Assembly (NCBI GenBank): GCA_003134785.1 | Contig: PLCN01000005.1 | Span: forward strand, 1 to 64,000 | Reading direction: 5' to 3' | DNA: 64,000 nucleotides | DNA from: Spartobacteria bacterium | Lineage (GTDB): Bacteria; Verrucomicrobiota; Verrucomicrobiia; Chthoniobacterales; UBA10450 | In this document: piece after piece, positions 8,433-17,216 of the stretch | Layout of the letters: each line of letters begins with the position of its first letter | How positions within the stretch are numbered: position 1 is the stretch's first letter | The notes under the pieces: model-generated | Databases searched by the model: none | Told to the model about the DNA's origin: nothing | Seen by the model: the letters and a program-made list of their open reading frames with translations, nothing else | Translations under genes and position numbers: made by a program

Positions 8433-9257
8433 GATAGGCCAGAGCGTTTCGAACGCGCGGAGATTGACCTTCGTGGCTGCTTCCAAATCAGGCGCCGGCA
8501 ATTCTGGGTGATCCATTTCTCCAGCGAAACGCTGTTTGCGCCGCGCGTAGATGGGAGGTGAAAACGCGCCGCAGATATCGCCGCCCACGATCGGCGCGCT
8601 CGACCCGCGCAATTGCGTCAACGCCCACGCTACATCTTCCAACGTGAACCGGCCGCTCTCCCAATTCGTCACGGCATCCTCCGCGCGCAGGCAATCGAGA
8701 TCGATCGTGACATAGACGTTCGATCCTTCCAGCGCCTGGACAAATTGCACGAAATGTTCACGCCAAGTCGCGCGCAGGATCGCTCCACGCCGCGCCTGAT
8801 CCGAAAGGGGCCGATCATCGGCCCACGGATGAACTTCGAGCCTGCCCTCATGTTCCGCGCGACGGTTGCCAAAGATTTGCCACGGCCACCAGCACTCGAA
8901 ATTCCCGCAACCCCACACGCTAATTTTTTTCACACTTGGAAGCTCGAGCGCGCGATTCACCCAGCCGCCGCAACCCCAGCGCGGCGGACGCACATCCCAG
9001 TCCGGATGATTATCGAATGAAACCAGCAAGAACGGCTCGGCCACCTGACGCGCCCAGAGCGCAGTAAGATGATGAAAGTCGCCCGAGCCATAAACGACGA
9101 AAGGCTGCTTGGGCGCTTCGAGATAAAACTCTTCGACTAAGCGCGACGGCGCGGAGAAGCGAAGTTGTGGCCCCCAGGACGTAACGTCCAGCGTCTCGAA
9201 CGGCAGCGCGCCCGCGGGCCAGGCATTATCCAGGTTGAGATGAATCGCCTTGGCCAA
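8421..9257 (-). CDS. Arginase/agmatinase-fold (ureohydrolase-like) protein
   Basis: 278 residues from a TTG start (MAKAIHLNLDNAW). Metal-binding motifs typical of the ureohydrolase superfamily are visible but drifted: GSGDFHHLTAL near residue 58, SFDNHPDWD near 81 (family D-A-H-x-D), and TIDLDCLRAED near 185 (family D-x-D-x-x-D). GGDICGAFSPP near 226 follows. The family hydrolyses guanidino groups with a binuclear Mn site; the altered second motif leaves the substrate open. It is convergent with the SMR pair and divergent from the Fe permease-like gene. Confidence 0.78.
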   Translation of the reverse strand: MAKAIHLNLDNAWPAGALPFETLDVTSWGPQLRFSAPSRLVEEFYLEAPKQPFVVYGSGDFHHLTALWARQVAEPFLLVSFDNHPDWDVRPPRWGCGGWVNRALELPSVKKISVWGCGNFECWWPWQIFGNRRAEHEGRLEVHPWADDRPLSDQARRGAILRATWREHFVQFVQALEGSNVYVTIDLDCLRAEDAVTNWESGRFTLEDVAWALTQLRGSSAPIVGGDICGAFSPPIYARRKQRFAGEMDHPELPAPDLEAATKVNLRAFETLWPILAE

Positions 9258-9347
9258 GACTCAAACGTTGCCGCGGAAGGAGCGAAAGCAACGGCGCACT
9301 TCGTTTCGATGCGCGCAGCTCCGTCTCGAAGCGCGAAGCAATGGTGC

Positions 9348-9810
<463 letters not shown>

Positions 9811-9833
<23 letters not shown>

Positions 9834-10509
9834 CCGGTTCCACGACTTCCTGCGGCCGCGCTTCTCCGCTGCGGACAAAGATTTTTCCGCTCGGGCAAAG
9901 CGAAAAGATTTCGCAGTGGTGGCAGTCGGGCTTTCTCGCGAAACAGCGCCGTCGTCCGTGCCAGATCAGCCAGTGGCTCCATTTCGTCCAGTGCTGACGC
10001 GGCACCAGCTTCATCAAGTCTTGTTCGATTTTTTCCGGATCGGTCTGGCGCGTGAGCCGCAGCCGATGGGAAAGCCGCGCGACATGGGTGTCGACCACGA
10101 TGCCCTCATCCTTTCCGAAGGCGTTGCCGAGAACGACATTCGCCGTTTTCCGGCCGACACCCGGCAATCCGTGCAATTTTTCCATCGTGTCGGGAACGCG
10201 GCCCGCGTGTTCGGCCACGATCGCTGCCGCAGCCGCGCGAATGCTTTTAGTCTTGCTCCGAAAAAAGCCGGTGGAACGAATCATTCCTTCGAGCGTTTCG
10301 GTTCGCGCCGCGGCGTAATCTTTCGCGGTGCGATACTTCGCAAAGAGCGCAGGCGTTACCTGGTTGACGCGCTTGTCGGTGCACTGCGCGGATAAAATTG
10401 TCGCGACTAGAAGTTCGAGCGGAGTGCGGAAATCGAGCTCGCAATGCGCGTCACGATAGACTTTCGGCAGCGCTTTAACCAACTGGTCGACGCGTTCGCG
10501 GTTCGTCAT
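9811..10509 (-). CDS. nth: Endonuclease III
   Basis: 232 residues. The helix-hairpin-helix LHGLPGVGRKTANVV holds catalytic Lys121, and VVDTHVAR holds Asp140, matching the Lys/Asp pair of E. coli Nth. A C-terminal [4Fe-4S] loop follows (C-x6-C-x2-C-x5-C in RRCFARKPDCHHCEIFSLC). It is a DNA glycosylase/AP lyase for oxidised pyrimidines. It is about 20 residues longer than E. coli Nth owing to a C-terminal tail. The start overlaps the PGPGW gene stop by 4 bases, so the two are co-transcribed. Confidence 0.96.
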
Positions 10510-10793
10510 CGGGACATGCCTACCATCGAGCGCGCCTTGCCGGCGAGATCGCTGCGCCGCGCTTTCGCGATCAAAACCCTGCCGCGCTGGACCGCGCGAC
10601 GCGCCCAGGCGAATTCAGTCGCCAGAATCGCGAGCCCGACCGGGATCACGATGAACGCCGGTCCCGGGAGAACAATCAGGGCGACTCCGAATAAAATCAC
10701 CGTACCGCCGATCACAGCGACGATCAGTTTTCGCAGCTTAGGAAGCCCATTTAATCCAACCGCGGCGGTGAGCCGTGAAAACCATTGCATCAT
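10506..10793 (-). CDS. PGPGW-family small membrane protein
   Basis: 95 residues with two adjacent ATG codons at the start. The two hydrophobic segments (KLIVAVIGGTVILFGVALIVL and FIVIPVGLAILATEFAWAR) and the intervening LPGPAF match the 'putative transmembrane protein PGPGW' family, whose function is unknown. It is first in a two-gene unit with nth (ATGA overlap). Confidence 0.82.
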   Translation of the reverse strand: MMQWFSRLTAAVGLNGLPKLRKLIVAVIGGTVILFGVALIVLPGPAFIVIPVGLAILATEFAWARRAVQRGRVLIAKARRSDLAGKARSMVGMSR

Positions 10794-10833
10794 GGTACCT
10801 CGCCACGATGACTACGCGCGTCAACGGTTTCTA

Positions 10834-10866
10834 ATGTAGAGGCGCCTGGCACAAGCGCCTCTACAT
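10834..10866. repeat. Single hairpin repeat, ATGTAGAGGCG family
   Basis: Perfect inverted ends ATGTAGAGGCG…CGCCTCTACAT around CCTGGCACAAG. A two-hairpin version is at 20362-20427. On the reverse strand the head reads ATG TAG and supplies the stop codon of hflX (10861-10863). Confidence 0.75.
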
Positions 10867-12129
10867 CGCGAACCCGTTTAACTTCTTCTCGAGCTGTGCG
10901 GGAACGTGAGCAACGATGAGCGCGAACTCATCTTCGTAATGCAACTCGAGCACATGACCGATCCGATGAATCTCGGCGATCAATCCCGCCTCCGTCAGCG
11001 GCACGCGAAAGCGCGAGCGTAACCGCCACGACCCGAGTTCGTCCTCTAGCGCCTGCACCAGCGTGGCCACTTCGGCGCCTGTCCGTGCGGAAATCGCGAC
11101 ACTGCCCGGAAATCTTTTTTTGTAAACGTCGACCAGTTCATCATTCCGCAGCGCGTCGATCTTGTTGAATACCACCAGCGTTTGTTTGCCGAATGCGCCT
11201 AGTTCTTTTGTGACGTTGTTCACCGCTTCGATGTGCTCGTCCACCCGCGGATGACTGAGATCAACGACGTGAATTAGCAGATCGGCCTGACTCACTTCTT
11301 CGAGAGTCGCCTTGAACGATTCGATCAGTGTATGCGGAAGTTTGCGCAGGAAACCAACTGTGTCGGTGAGCAGCAGCCGCTGCTTGTTCGGCAAAGTCAG
11401 GTTTCTCGTCGTCGGATCGAGCGTCGCGAAAAGTTTATTCTCCGCGATCAGATCGGCACCCGTCAGCAAATTCAGCAGCGTCGATTTTCCAGCGTTCGTG
11501 TAACCGACGACTGCTGCCACCGGCCATTGGTGCCGCTTCCGGCCTTGCCGTTGCACGGACCGAACTTTCCGCACGCCTTCCAACTCGCGCTCGAGGCGCG
11601 CGATTCGTTCCTGCACCCGCCGCCGATCCACCTCAAGCTGCGTTTCGCCCGGACCGCGCGTGCCGATGCCGCCGGTCTGGCGCGACAAGTGATTCCACAT
11701 CCGCGTCAGCCGCGGCAGCAGATATTGCAACTGCGCCAGCTCGATCTGCAAACGTCCCTCGCGACTGCGCGCACGCTGCGCGAAAATATCGAGGATCAGT
11801 TGCGTGCGATCGAGCACTTTGCGCGAAAGAAGGTTTTCCAAGTTACGACCCTGCGCTGGCGAAAGCTCGTCATCGAAGATCACCGAGGTGACCTGCTGGT
11901 CCTTGAACGATTCCTTGATCAACTGCGCTTTGCCGCGCCCAATGTAGTACGGCGCCGTCGGCTTCTGCAATTTTTGGGTGACGGTGCTAACCACCTCCGC
12001 GCCGGCGGAATTCGCCAACTCGCGCAATTCCTCCATCGAATCGCGCAAATCCCATTTCGAGACGCCGTCTTTCTCGAGGCCGATCAGGACCGCGCGTTCC
12101 TGCGTTTTCTTCGGGCGAACTTCAATCAT
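10861..12129 (-). CDS. hflX: Ribosome-associated GTPase HflX
   Basis: 422 residues from ATG 12129 (TTG 12141 would add four). The N-terminal HflX domain includes APYYIGRGKAQLI. A basic coiled coil follows (TQLEVDRRRVQERIARLEREL) with the GTRGPGET motif before it. The GTPase domain has the P-loop GYTNAGKSTLLN, DTVGFLRKLPH as G3, and NKID as G4. HflX splits stalled ribosomes. It overlaps the upstream miaA by 8 bases; the miaA-hflX pairing is conserved across many bacteria, and hfq is missing between them here. Confidence 0.95.
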   Translation of the reverse strand: MIEVRPKKTQERAVLIGLEKDGVSKWDLRDSMEELRELANSAGAEVVSTVTQKLQKPTAPYYIGRGKAQLIKESFKDQQVTSVIFDDELSPAQGRNLENLLSRKVLDRTQLILDIFAQRARSREGRLQIELAQLQYLLPRLTRMWNHLSRQTGGIGTRGPGETQLEVDRRRVQERIARLERELEGVRKVRSVQRQGRKRHQWPVAAVVGYTNAGKSTLLNLLTGADLIAENKLFATLDPTTRNLTLPNKQRLLLTDTVGFLRKLPHTLIESFKATLEEVSQADLLIHVVDLSHPRVDEHIEAVNNVTKELGAFGKQTLVVFNKIDALRNDELVDVYKKRFPGSVAISARTGAEVATLVQALEDELGSWRLRSRFRVPLTEAGLIAEIHRIGHVLELHYEDEFALIVAHVPAQLEKKLNGFAM

Positions 12130-13093
12130 CCCTTTGCGCAAATGCGAGACGTGCGTTTTGCGCGATCAATTCGATGGCTTCGGGGAAGCCGTGCGATGAT
12201 AAGTTCAGTGGCTCGAAATTATCTTGCCGCTGAAACCAGGTCAACTGTCTTTTGGCGTAACGCCGCGTCGCTTGCTGGATTTTTGCGATGCAGTCGGGCT
12301 CGGAAATCTGGCCGGCGAGCAACGCGCGAATCTCACGCAAGCCCAGCGCTTTCTCCGCGGTCGAGCCGAGATCGGGCAGCGCTCGCAGTTCTTCGATCAC
12401 GCCATCGGCAAACATTTTTTCGACGCGACGATCGATCCGTTCGTAAAGCTCCCCGCGTTCTCGGAAAAGAAAAACACCTGTAGCCGCTTCGCTATGCGAA
12501 GCGCTGTCCTCGCGTGTAATACCCTGTCCGCGCCGCGCCTCGCATAGCGAGACGGCTACAGCCCATTGCCCGCGCTGTTCTGAGGCGGGCGCGCCGCTGA
12601 GCAAACAAATCTCGAGGGCGCGCGTGACGCGTCGCCGGTTTTTCACGTCGATCTTGCGCGCCGTCGCCGGATCAAGATCGATCAGTTGCCTCAGCAATTC
12701 ATCGAGACTCAGCGCGCTCAATTGCGCTCGTAGTTTCGCGTCGGCAGCCGGCAGTTGCGAGAGACCGTGCGTGAGCGCCTTCAGATAGAGGCCGCTTCCA
12801 CCGGCAATGATCGCGGGTTTCCCGCGCGAATGAATATCCCGAATTGTCTCCACGGCCGCCACGCGGAATTTTTCGACATTCATTTCTTCGCTCAATGGCA
12901 CCGCGCTGAGCAAGTGATGCGGCGCTTTCGCCAGCGTCGCCTGATCTGGCTTCGCCGTAAGCAGATCGAGCCCGCGATAAATCTGGAAGGCGTCGGCATT
13001 AATGATCTCCGCGTCGACGCGACTCGCGATCTCCGCCGCGATCTCGGACTTGCCCGTCGCGGTCGGTCCGACGATGAAGAAAACGCGCTTCAT
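12122..13093 (-). CDS. miaA: tRNA dimethylallyltransferase with a repeat-encoded insert
   Basis: 323 residues. P-loop GPTATGKSE (9-17), INADAFQIYRGLDLLTAKP (31-49), AGGSGLYLKAL (97-107), RRRVTRALEI (153-162) and AKRQLTWFQRQ near 290 are all MiaA signatures. The enzyme adds dimethylallyl to A37 of tRNAs reading UNN codons. Residues about 178-206 have no counterpart in the family. They are encoded by an 84-bp REPIN-like element (12478-12561) that preserves the frame, adding 28 codons between the dimethylallyl-transfer core and the FLFRERGELYERI helix. The catalytic motifs are intact, so the protein may still work. Confidence 0.94.
   Translation of the reverse strand: MKRVFFIVGPTATGKSEIAAEIASRVDAEIINADAFQIYRGLDLLTAKPDQATLAKAPHHLLSAVPLSEEMNVEKFRVAAVETIRDIHSRGKPAIIAGGSGLYLKALTHGLSQLPAADAKLRAQLSALSLDELLRQLIDLDPATARKIDVKNRRRVTRALEICLLSGAPASEQRGQWAVAVSLCEARRGQGITREDSASHSEAATGVFLFRERGELYERIDRRVEKMFADGVIEELRALPDLGSTAEKALGLREIRALLAGQISEPDCIAKIQQATRRYAKRQLTWFQRQDNFEPLNLSSHGFPEAIELIAQNARLAFAQRDD
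12478..12561. repeat. REPIN-like element, GTAGCCGC family, copy 3, inside miaA
   Basis: CTGTAGCCGCTTCGCTATGCGAAGCG at the left and the inverted GCCTCGCATAGCGAGACGGCTACAG at the right. It is 84 bp long, a multiple of three, with no stop in the miaA frame. The other copies lie between genes. Confidence 0.85.
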
Positions 13094-13100
13094 GGTCCAA

Positions 13101-13166
13101 CAAGGAGCGGCGGTTTACAAACCGCCGAACGGTTCCAGAAGGCGATTTGGAAAGCGCCCCTCCTTG
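13101..13166. repeat. Paired-hairpin repeat, CAAGGAG family, copy 2
   Basis: CAAGGAGCGGCGG with hairpin GCGGTTTACAAACCGC, ending GCCCCTCCTTG. It matches 1204-1267 in length and layout. It lies 8 bp upstream of the miaA start codon and so must be in its leader or promoter. Confidence 0.7.
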
Positions 13167-13218
13167 ACGCATTTTCCGCGCTCACGTTCACAGCGGTGAA
13201 GTGGTCGCCCTCAAAACA

Positions 13219-13266
13219 AAAAACCGGGAGACCGGCGGCCAACGCCACCTCGTCTCCCGGTTTTGC
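13219..13266 (-). terminator. Rho-independent terminator after the RRM gene
   Basis: On the reverse strand the stem AAAACCGGGAGAC…GTCTCCCGGTTTT is followed by TTTTGTTTTG. It lies about 15 bases past the stop codon at 13281. Confidence 0.82.
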
Positions 13267-13280
13267 TAAGCGACAAATCG

Positions 13281-13802
13281 TCAGTTGGCCGAATGATGCT
13301 CGCTCGATTTCGCCCCGCTCACGACCAGCTTGCGGCCGAGGAATTCCTTGTCGTGCAATTCCTGCACGGCGCGTTTCGCCTCGTCGACGGTAAGCATTTG
13401 CACAAAGGCGAAGCCCTTCGAACGCTGATTGTGTTTGTAGGTCACTACCTCGGCATTTTGCACCGCTCCCACGCCGTTGAAGAGCTCGAAGAGATCGCTC
13501 TCCGTCGCATCAAACGACAAGTTCCCGACGTAAAGCCGGGGCGTGGTGACTTCGACCGATTCAGGTTTACGCGGCGAACGCGACGGCTCGAAACCGTTAT
13601 TGCGCGTCGGTTGCTGCGATACAGGTCTGGACGCCGGTCCCGGTTTTCCACCGGTGAAGAACGCCGTTATTTTCTGCCAGAACGATTGCTTCGCCGGCGC
13701 CCTCGATGGCGCGCTCTGGTGGCGCGGGCGATTGTGGTCGCCCCTTCTGCGGGAGCCGCCGCGCGAACGCCGGCCATTTCTCCCCGATGATTGAGATGTC
13801 AT
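13281..13802 (-). CDS. RRM-domain RNA-binding protein
   Basis: 173 residues. The N-terminal 80 residues are basic, Arg/Gly/Ser-rich and disordered. One RNA recognition motif follows at about 88-165, with RNP2 LYVGNL and RNP1 KGFAFVQM, and helix 2 DEAKRAVQELHDKEFLGRKL. Single-RRM proteins of this kind occur in cyanobacteria, Verrucomicrobia and others and are often cold-induced RNA chaperones. That role is by analogy. The gene has a long upstream region and its own terminator, so it is probably monocistronic. Confidence 0.92.
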   Translation of the reverse strand: MTSQSSGRNGRRSRGGSRRRGDHNRPRHQSAPSRAPAKQSFWQKITAFFTGGKPGPASRPVSQQPTRNNGFEPSRSPRKPESVEVTTPRLYVGNLSFDATESDLFELFNGVGAVQNAEVVTYKHNQRSKGFAFVQMLTVDEAKRAVQELHDKEFLGRKLVVSGAKSSEHHSAN

Positions 13803-14162
13803 ATTGATCCTCAGGTTTCACCCAATTGTAATTTGGGCGGAGCGCATCAGTGGATGCACGGTCCCTGGCGCGCGGACGGCTAAGGAGTAGCTGGTCAGCA
13901 ATCTGCGTCGGCGCTGGGAACTCCGCCTCGTAGCGTCGGGAACTAATTCGAACGGAAAAGCGGTCCGCACCAGTCAGCCGACGAAACAGCAGCGATGCGA
14001 AGTGACGCATCCGAAACTCGTAAAAACTGAGTCGTCGTGAAAAGCGAACGGCCGGATTATCGAAGAAGATTCCCGACATCTGCGAATAACTATGGGCGCT
14101 AGGAGGAGAAATGCAAGGGAGGGCGCGAGTCGGTACACATGCGTAGTCCAAAGTTGGTGCCG
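13803..14162. other. 360-base gap upstream of the RRM gene
   Basis: I see no credible gene. A short hairpin CCCAATT-gt-AATTTGGG (about 13819-13838) would sit in the leader of the RRM protein mRNA. A long structured leader would fit a cold-regulated RNA-binding protein, but there is no direct sign of regulation. Confidence 0.4.
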
Positions 14163-15125
14163 TTAGGCGTTGCTCCACTGGCCATTCGTTTTCAAGAACC
14201 ACTCCACAAACTTCGGCAAACCGACACTCAACGGCGTTGTCGGATTGTAACCCAGCAGCTTCCTCGCCTTTGAGATATCCGCGCACGTCATCGGCATGTC
14301 TCCTGGTTGCTCGGGCAACTGATTGATCTTCGCTTTGCGGCCCAGCGCCTTCTCAATTCCCGCGATCAGGTCCCTTAACTGAATGGTATCGCTCTCGCCC
14401 AGATTGAAAATGTCGAACAGCGGCCCCTCGTATTTCAGCGCTGCCATCACTCCCTGGATGGTGTCGTCGATGTAAGTGTAATCGCGACGCGTCGTGCCGT
14501 CGCCAAACTGATCGATCGGTTCACCGGCGTGGATGCGTTTGGTGAATTGATGGATCGCGAGATCGGGCCGCTGTCGCGCGCCATAGACGGTGAAGAAGCG
14601 CAGCGCCACCACCCGCATCTGGTAGAGATGCGAATAGGTCGAGCAAAGAAATTCGCCGGCCACTTTCGTTGCGGCGTATGGGCTGATCGTTTGCGTGAGA
14701 TGCAAGCTTTCGGAGAACGGCGCCGTTTTGGAACTGCCGTAAACCGACGAACTCGACGCAAAGACGAACCGATCGATCCCGGTGAGGCGCGCGGCTTCCA
14801 GAAGATGCAGAGTTCCACCGACATTCGTGTCGTAATAAAGCTGCGGTTGGAGAATCGAAGGCCGCACGCCCGCCCGCGCCGCGAGGTGTAAGATCGCGTC
14901 GAATTTTTCTTGATGAAAAACCATGTTGACCGCGGCGCTGTCCCGCAAATCAACTCGATGGATGCGGATATCCCCCGCCACGGCCTGAATATTCGCGCGC
15001 TTGATTTGCGGGTCGTAAAAATCGTTGAAATCGTCGAGAATCGAGACTTCGTGGCCAGTCGCGAGCAACTTCTCGACCAGGTGCGAGCCGATAAACCCCG
15101 CACCGCCCGTGACCAAAATTCGCAT
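14163..15125 (-). CDS. NAD-dependent epimerase, UDP-glucuronate 4-epimerase-like
   Basis: 320 residues of the extended short-chain dehydrogenase family. NAD motif TGGAGFIG (6-13), SSSVYG (125-130) and the catalytic pair Tyr150/Lys154 (SPYAATK) are present. The segments FNDFYDPQIKRANI and RFFTVYGARQRPDLAIHQF are typical of UDP-glucuronate 4-epimerases (GAE/CapI type), which make UDP-galacturonate for surface polysaccharide. No polysaccharide cluster surrounds it. It is divergent from the M23 peptidase gene, with only 15 bp between the start codons. Confidence 0.9.
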   Translation of the reverse strand: MRILVTGGAGFIGSHLVEKLLATGHEVSILDDFNDFYDPQIKRANIQAVAGDIRIHRVDLRDSAAVNMVFHQEKFDAILHLAARAGVRPSILQPQLYYDTNVGGTLHLLEAARLTGIDRFVFASSSSVYGSSKTAPFSESLHLTQTISPYAATKVAGEFLCSTYSHLYQMRVVALRFFTVYGARQRPDLAIHQFTKRIHAGEPIDQFGDGTTRRDYTYIDDTIQGVMAALKYEGPLFDIFNLGESDTIQLRDLIAGIEKALGRKAKINQLPEQPGDMPMTCADISKARKLLGYNPTTPLSVGLPKFVEWFLKTNGQWSNA

Positions 15126-15140
15126 CGCGCGAGCGTAAAG

Positions 15141-15857
15141 ATGAAGGGAACTGCGAGCAAGGGAAGAACATCGCTGGGCTGGACGCTGCTGCTCGCCGGC
15201 GTGTTTTTGTTCGCGCTATGCGCGGGCCTGGTTTGGCGGCTGTGGCCGGAACTGCACCGGCCCACCAGAATCGATCCGGCATTTCAAATTGTGCCGGCGC
15301 TTTTCCTGGCGTCGTTGCCCACCGCGGCGCGGTTCGATTTTCCGATCGGAAGCGAGAACGGCGCGCTCGCCTACAATGCGCAACCGTTTACGCAGAACCG
15401 CCACCTCGGCGACGATCTCAATGGCATCGGCGGCGAGAACAGCGACTTGGGTGATCCGGTCTTCGCGGTGGCGGACGGGCGCGTGTTGTTCGCGGAGGAA
15501 GGCGGACCCGGCTGGGGCAACATCATAATCGTGCTTCATGCCTATGAAGAAAATGGCGCGCGGAAATACGTGCAGTCGTACTACGCGCACGTAGATGAGA
15601 TCCTGGTGGAGCCGAAACAAAAGGTGCGGCGCGGCGAGCAGATCGCGACGATCGGGACGGCGGATGGACGATATTGGGCGCATCTGCATTTCGAGATGCG
15701 CGAGTTCACCACGCCGTTTGTCGGCCCCGGTTACCGTGACGATACGCGCGGGTGGATCGATCCTTCCGCTTTCATCGCCAGCCATCGTGGTGCGCAGGAA
15801 GACGATGTTGGGCGAGCGCCGGTGCAGCCGACAGTAAATCCCCGAGCGAAGCGGTGA
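15141..15857 (+). CDS. M23 family metallopeptidase, membrane-anchored
   Basis: 238 residues from ATG 15141. One N-terminal membrane helix (about 12-34) puts the peptidase in the periplasm. The LytM/M23 zinc motifs are present: H-L-G-D-D (first His and Asp) near residue 88, and YWAHLHFEMRE near 178 (H-x-H). Such enzymes cut peptidoglycan cross-links. The fold between motifs (GDPVFAVADGRVLFAEEGG, VRRGEQIATIG) is standard. Divergent from the epimerase; followed by a MITE-like element. Confidence 0.92.
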   Translation: MKGTASKGRTSLGWTLLLAGVFLFALCAGLVWRLWPELHRPTRIDPAFQIVPALFLASLPTAARFDFPIGSENGALAYNAQPFTQNRHLGDDLNGIGGENSDLGDPVFAVADGRVLFAEEGGPGWGNIIIVLHAYEENGARKYVQSYYAHVDEILVEPKQKVRRGEQIATIGTADGRYWAHLHFEMREFTTPFVGPGYRDDTRGWIDPSAFIASHRGAQEDDVGRAPVQPTVNPRAKR

Positions 15858-15865
15858 TCCTTGCT

Positions 15866-15989
15866 TGTCATCCCGAGTCGTGCAGACGGCGAGGGACCTC
15901 GCAACTGCTATCGATCACGCTAATCGCCGTTCGTGTGATTAAGTCTACGACTGTGGGGTCCCTCGCCGTCTGCGCGGCTCGGGATGACA
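15866..15989. mobile_element. MITE-like element, TGTCATCCCGAG family, copy 2
   Basis: Terminal inverted repeats TGTCATCCCGAGTCGTGCAG… / …CTGCGCGGCTCGGGATGACA. The core 'gatcacgctaatcgccgttcgtgt' is nearly the same as at 2925-3049. It is 124 bp long and non-coding. Confidence 0.8.
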
Positions 15990-16019
15990 CTTGTTTTTCG
16001 GGCGCGCTCTGGGCATCCG

Positions 16020-16442
16020 TTAAAAGCGATCGTGGTGCGCGAGCAGATAAATCCAGTTCAGCGCCAGGAGACATATGATCGCGATTCGCGTTACTTTTTT
16101 TTCGCGCGCCGTCCAATCGACAACGCGCACCCGCGCCGCCCGCCCGATGACGACAATAACGGCGTACAGATCGAACAAGATCAGCACGCAGAACACGACG
16201 AAAGCGAATGGATTCCATTGCCACGCGGTCAAAAAATTTCCATGCAGGAATGCGATCGTGCAGCGCGTGGCGCCACAACTCACACAGGGCAACCCGGTGA
16301 GCGCGCGAAAGAGACAGCGCGGCCAGGGCAACCCCAAGGCCAGCCAGATCGTACCAACGACGACCGTGCCAACAGACACCCCGAGCAGGGCCAGCTCGTG
16401 GTCGAATTCATTGCCAGGAGCGCGACGCCAGAGAAGACGCAT
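16020..16442 (-). CDS. DUF2752 membrane protein
   Basis: 140 residues from ATG 16442, 22 bases after the AlkA gene stop. DUF2752 proteins have a membrane helix followed by a conserved P-C-x-x-C-G-x-T-R box; here LPCVSCGATRCTIAFLHGNF. Two more membrane helices follow (FAFVVFCVLILFDLYAVIVVIG and IAIICLLALNWIYLL). Function unknown; the Cys pair suggests metal or redox binding. It probably shares a transcript with the upstream glycosylase gene. Confidence 0.82.
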   Translation of the reverse strand: MRLLWRRAPGNEFDHELALLGVSVGTVVVGTIWLALGLPWPRCLFRALTGLPCVSCGATRCTIAFLHGNFLTAWQWNPFAFVVFCVLILFDLYAVIVVIGRAARVRVVDWTAREKKVTRIAIICLLALNWIYLLAHHDRF

Positions 16443-16464
16443 CGGATTTCTTGCCGCCGAGCAG

Positions 16465-17094
16465 CTAATCGAACCGGCTAGAGACTTCGGGCCGATCGAG
16501 CGCACGCCAGAAATACCAGGCGGCGACCGAACGATACGGCCGCCATTTTTCCCCGATCTTCAGAAACTGCCTCTGCGTCGGCAATTTTTTGCGGCCAAAG
16601 GTTTTCGCAAAGCCTTTCTGCACGCCGTAATCTGCCACCGGCCAGACATCGAGCCGGCCGAGTTCGAAAAGAAGCAGCATCTCCACAGTCCAGCGGCCGA
16701 TGCCGCGCACCTGCGTCAGACGCTCGATAATTTCTTCATCAGTCATTCGAGCAAGAGCGCGGCCGGACGGGACCGTTCTATCCAGCGTCTTGGCCGCCAG
16801 ATCCTTAATCGCCGCCACCTTGCTGCGCGAAAGCCCGCACCCGCGCAATTTTTCATCCGGAGTGGCGAGAACAAGTTTGGGATCGAGCCATTTCCGCTTC
16901 GGGTAAAGCGCCCGCACCCGGCCGAAAATCGTGGCGGCCGCTTTCCCGCTCAACTGCTGATACGCGATCGATGCCGCCAGCGAATCGAATGGCCTAACGA
17001 GGACTGAGGTCACCACATCGAAAGGTCTCGCCTGCGCGATAAGGGCAGCGAACCGCGGATCGGTGCCGGCGAGATGTTTTTCAGGAGCCTTCAT
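16465..17094 (-). CDS. DNA-3-methyladenine glycosylase II (AlkA type)
   Basis: 209 residues. The HhH-GPD fold is clear: SIAYQQLSGKAAATIFGRV near 42-60, the hairpin VRGIGRWTVEM (129-139), and catalytic Asp155 in WPVADYGVQKG. It removes alkylated purines from DNA. It lacks the N-terminal AlkA_N domain and Ada fusion, so it is the short form. First gene of a pair with the DUF2752 protein. Confidence 0.93.
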   Translation of the reverse strand: MKAPEKHLAGTDPRFAALIAQARPFDVVTSVLVRPFDSLAASIAYQQLSGKAAATIFGRVRALYPKRKWLDPKLVLATPDEKLRGCGLSRSKVAAIKDLAAKTLDRTVPSGRALARMTDEEIIERLTQVRGIGRWTVEMLLLFELGRLDVWPVADYGVQKGFAKTFGRKKLPTQRQFLKIGEKWRPYRSVAAWYFWRALDRPEVSSRFD

Positions 17095-17216
17095 GACGCG
17101 CGTATGTCGTTATTCGAACAACTGTCTCGTGCATGCAAGCCCGGTCCGGAAAGATTCACTTTGGCGCCAGGCTTCCGGTTTGTCCTCAGGCCCGAATGAG
17201 TTATTATCCTCGCCGA

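Noticed and set aside
11332-12483. Long plus-strand frame across hflX and miaA
   Set aside because: Antisense to two well-supported genes, with no domain of its own.
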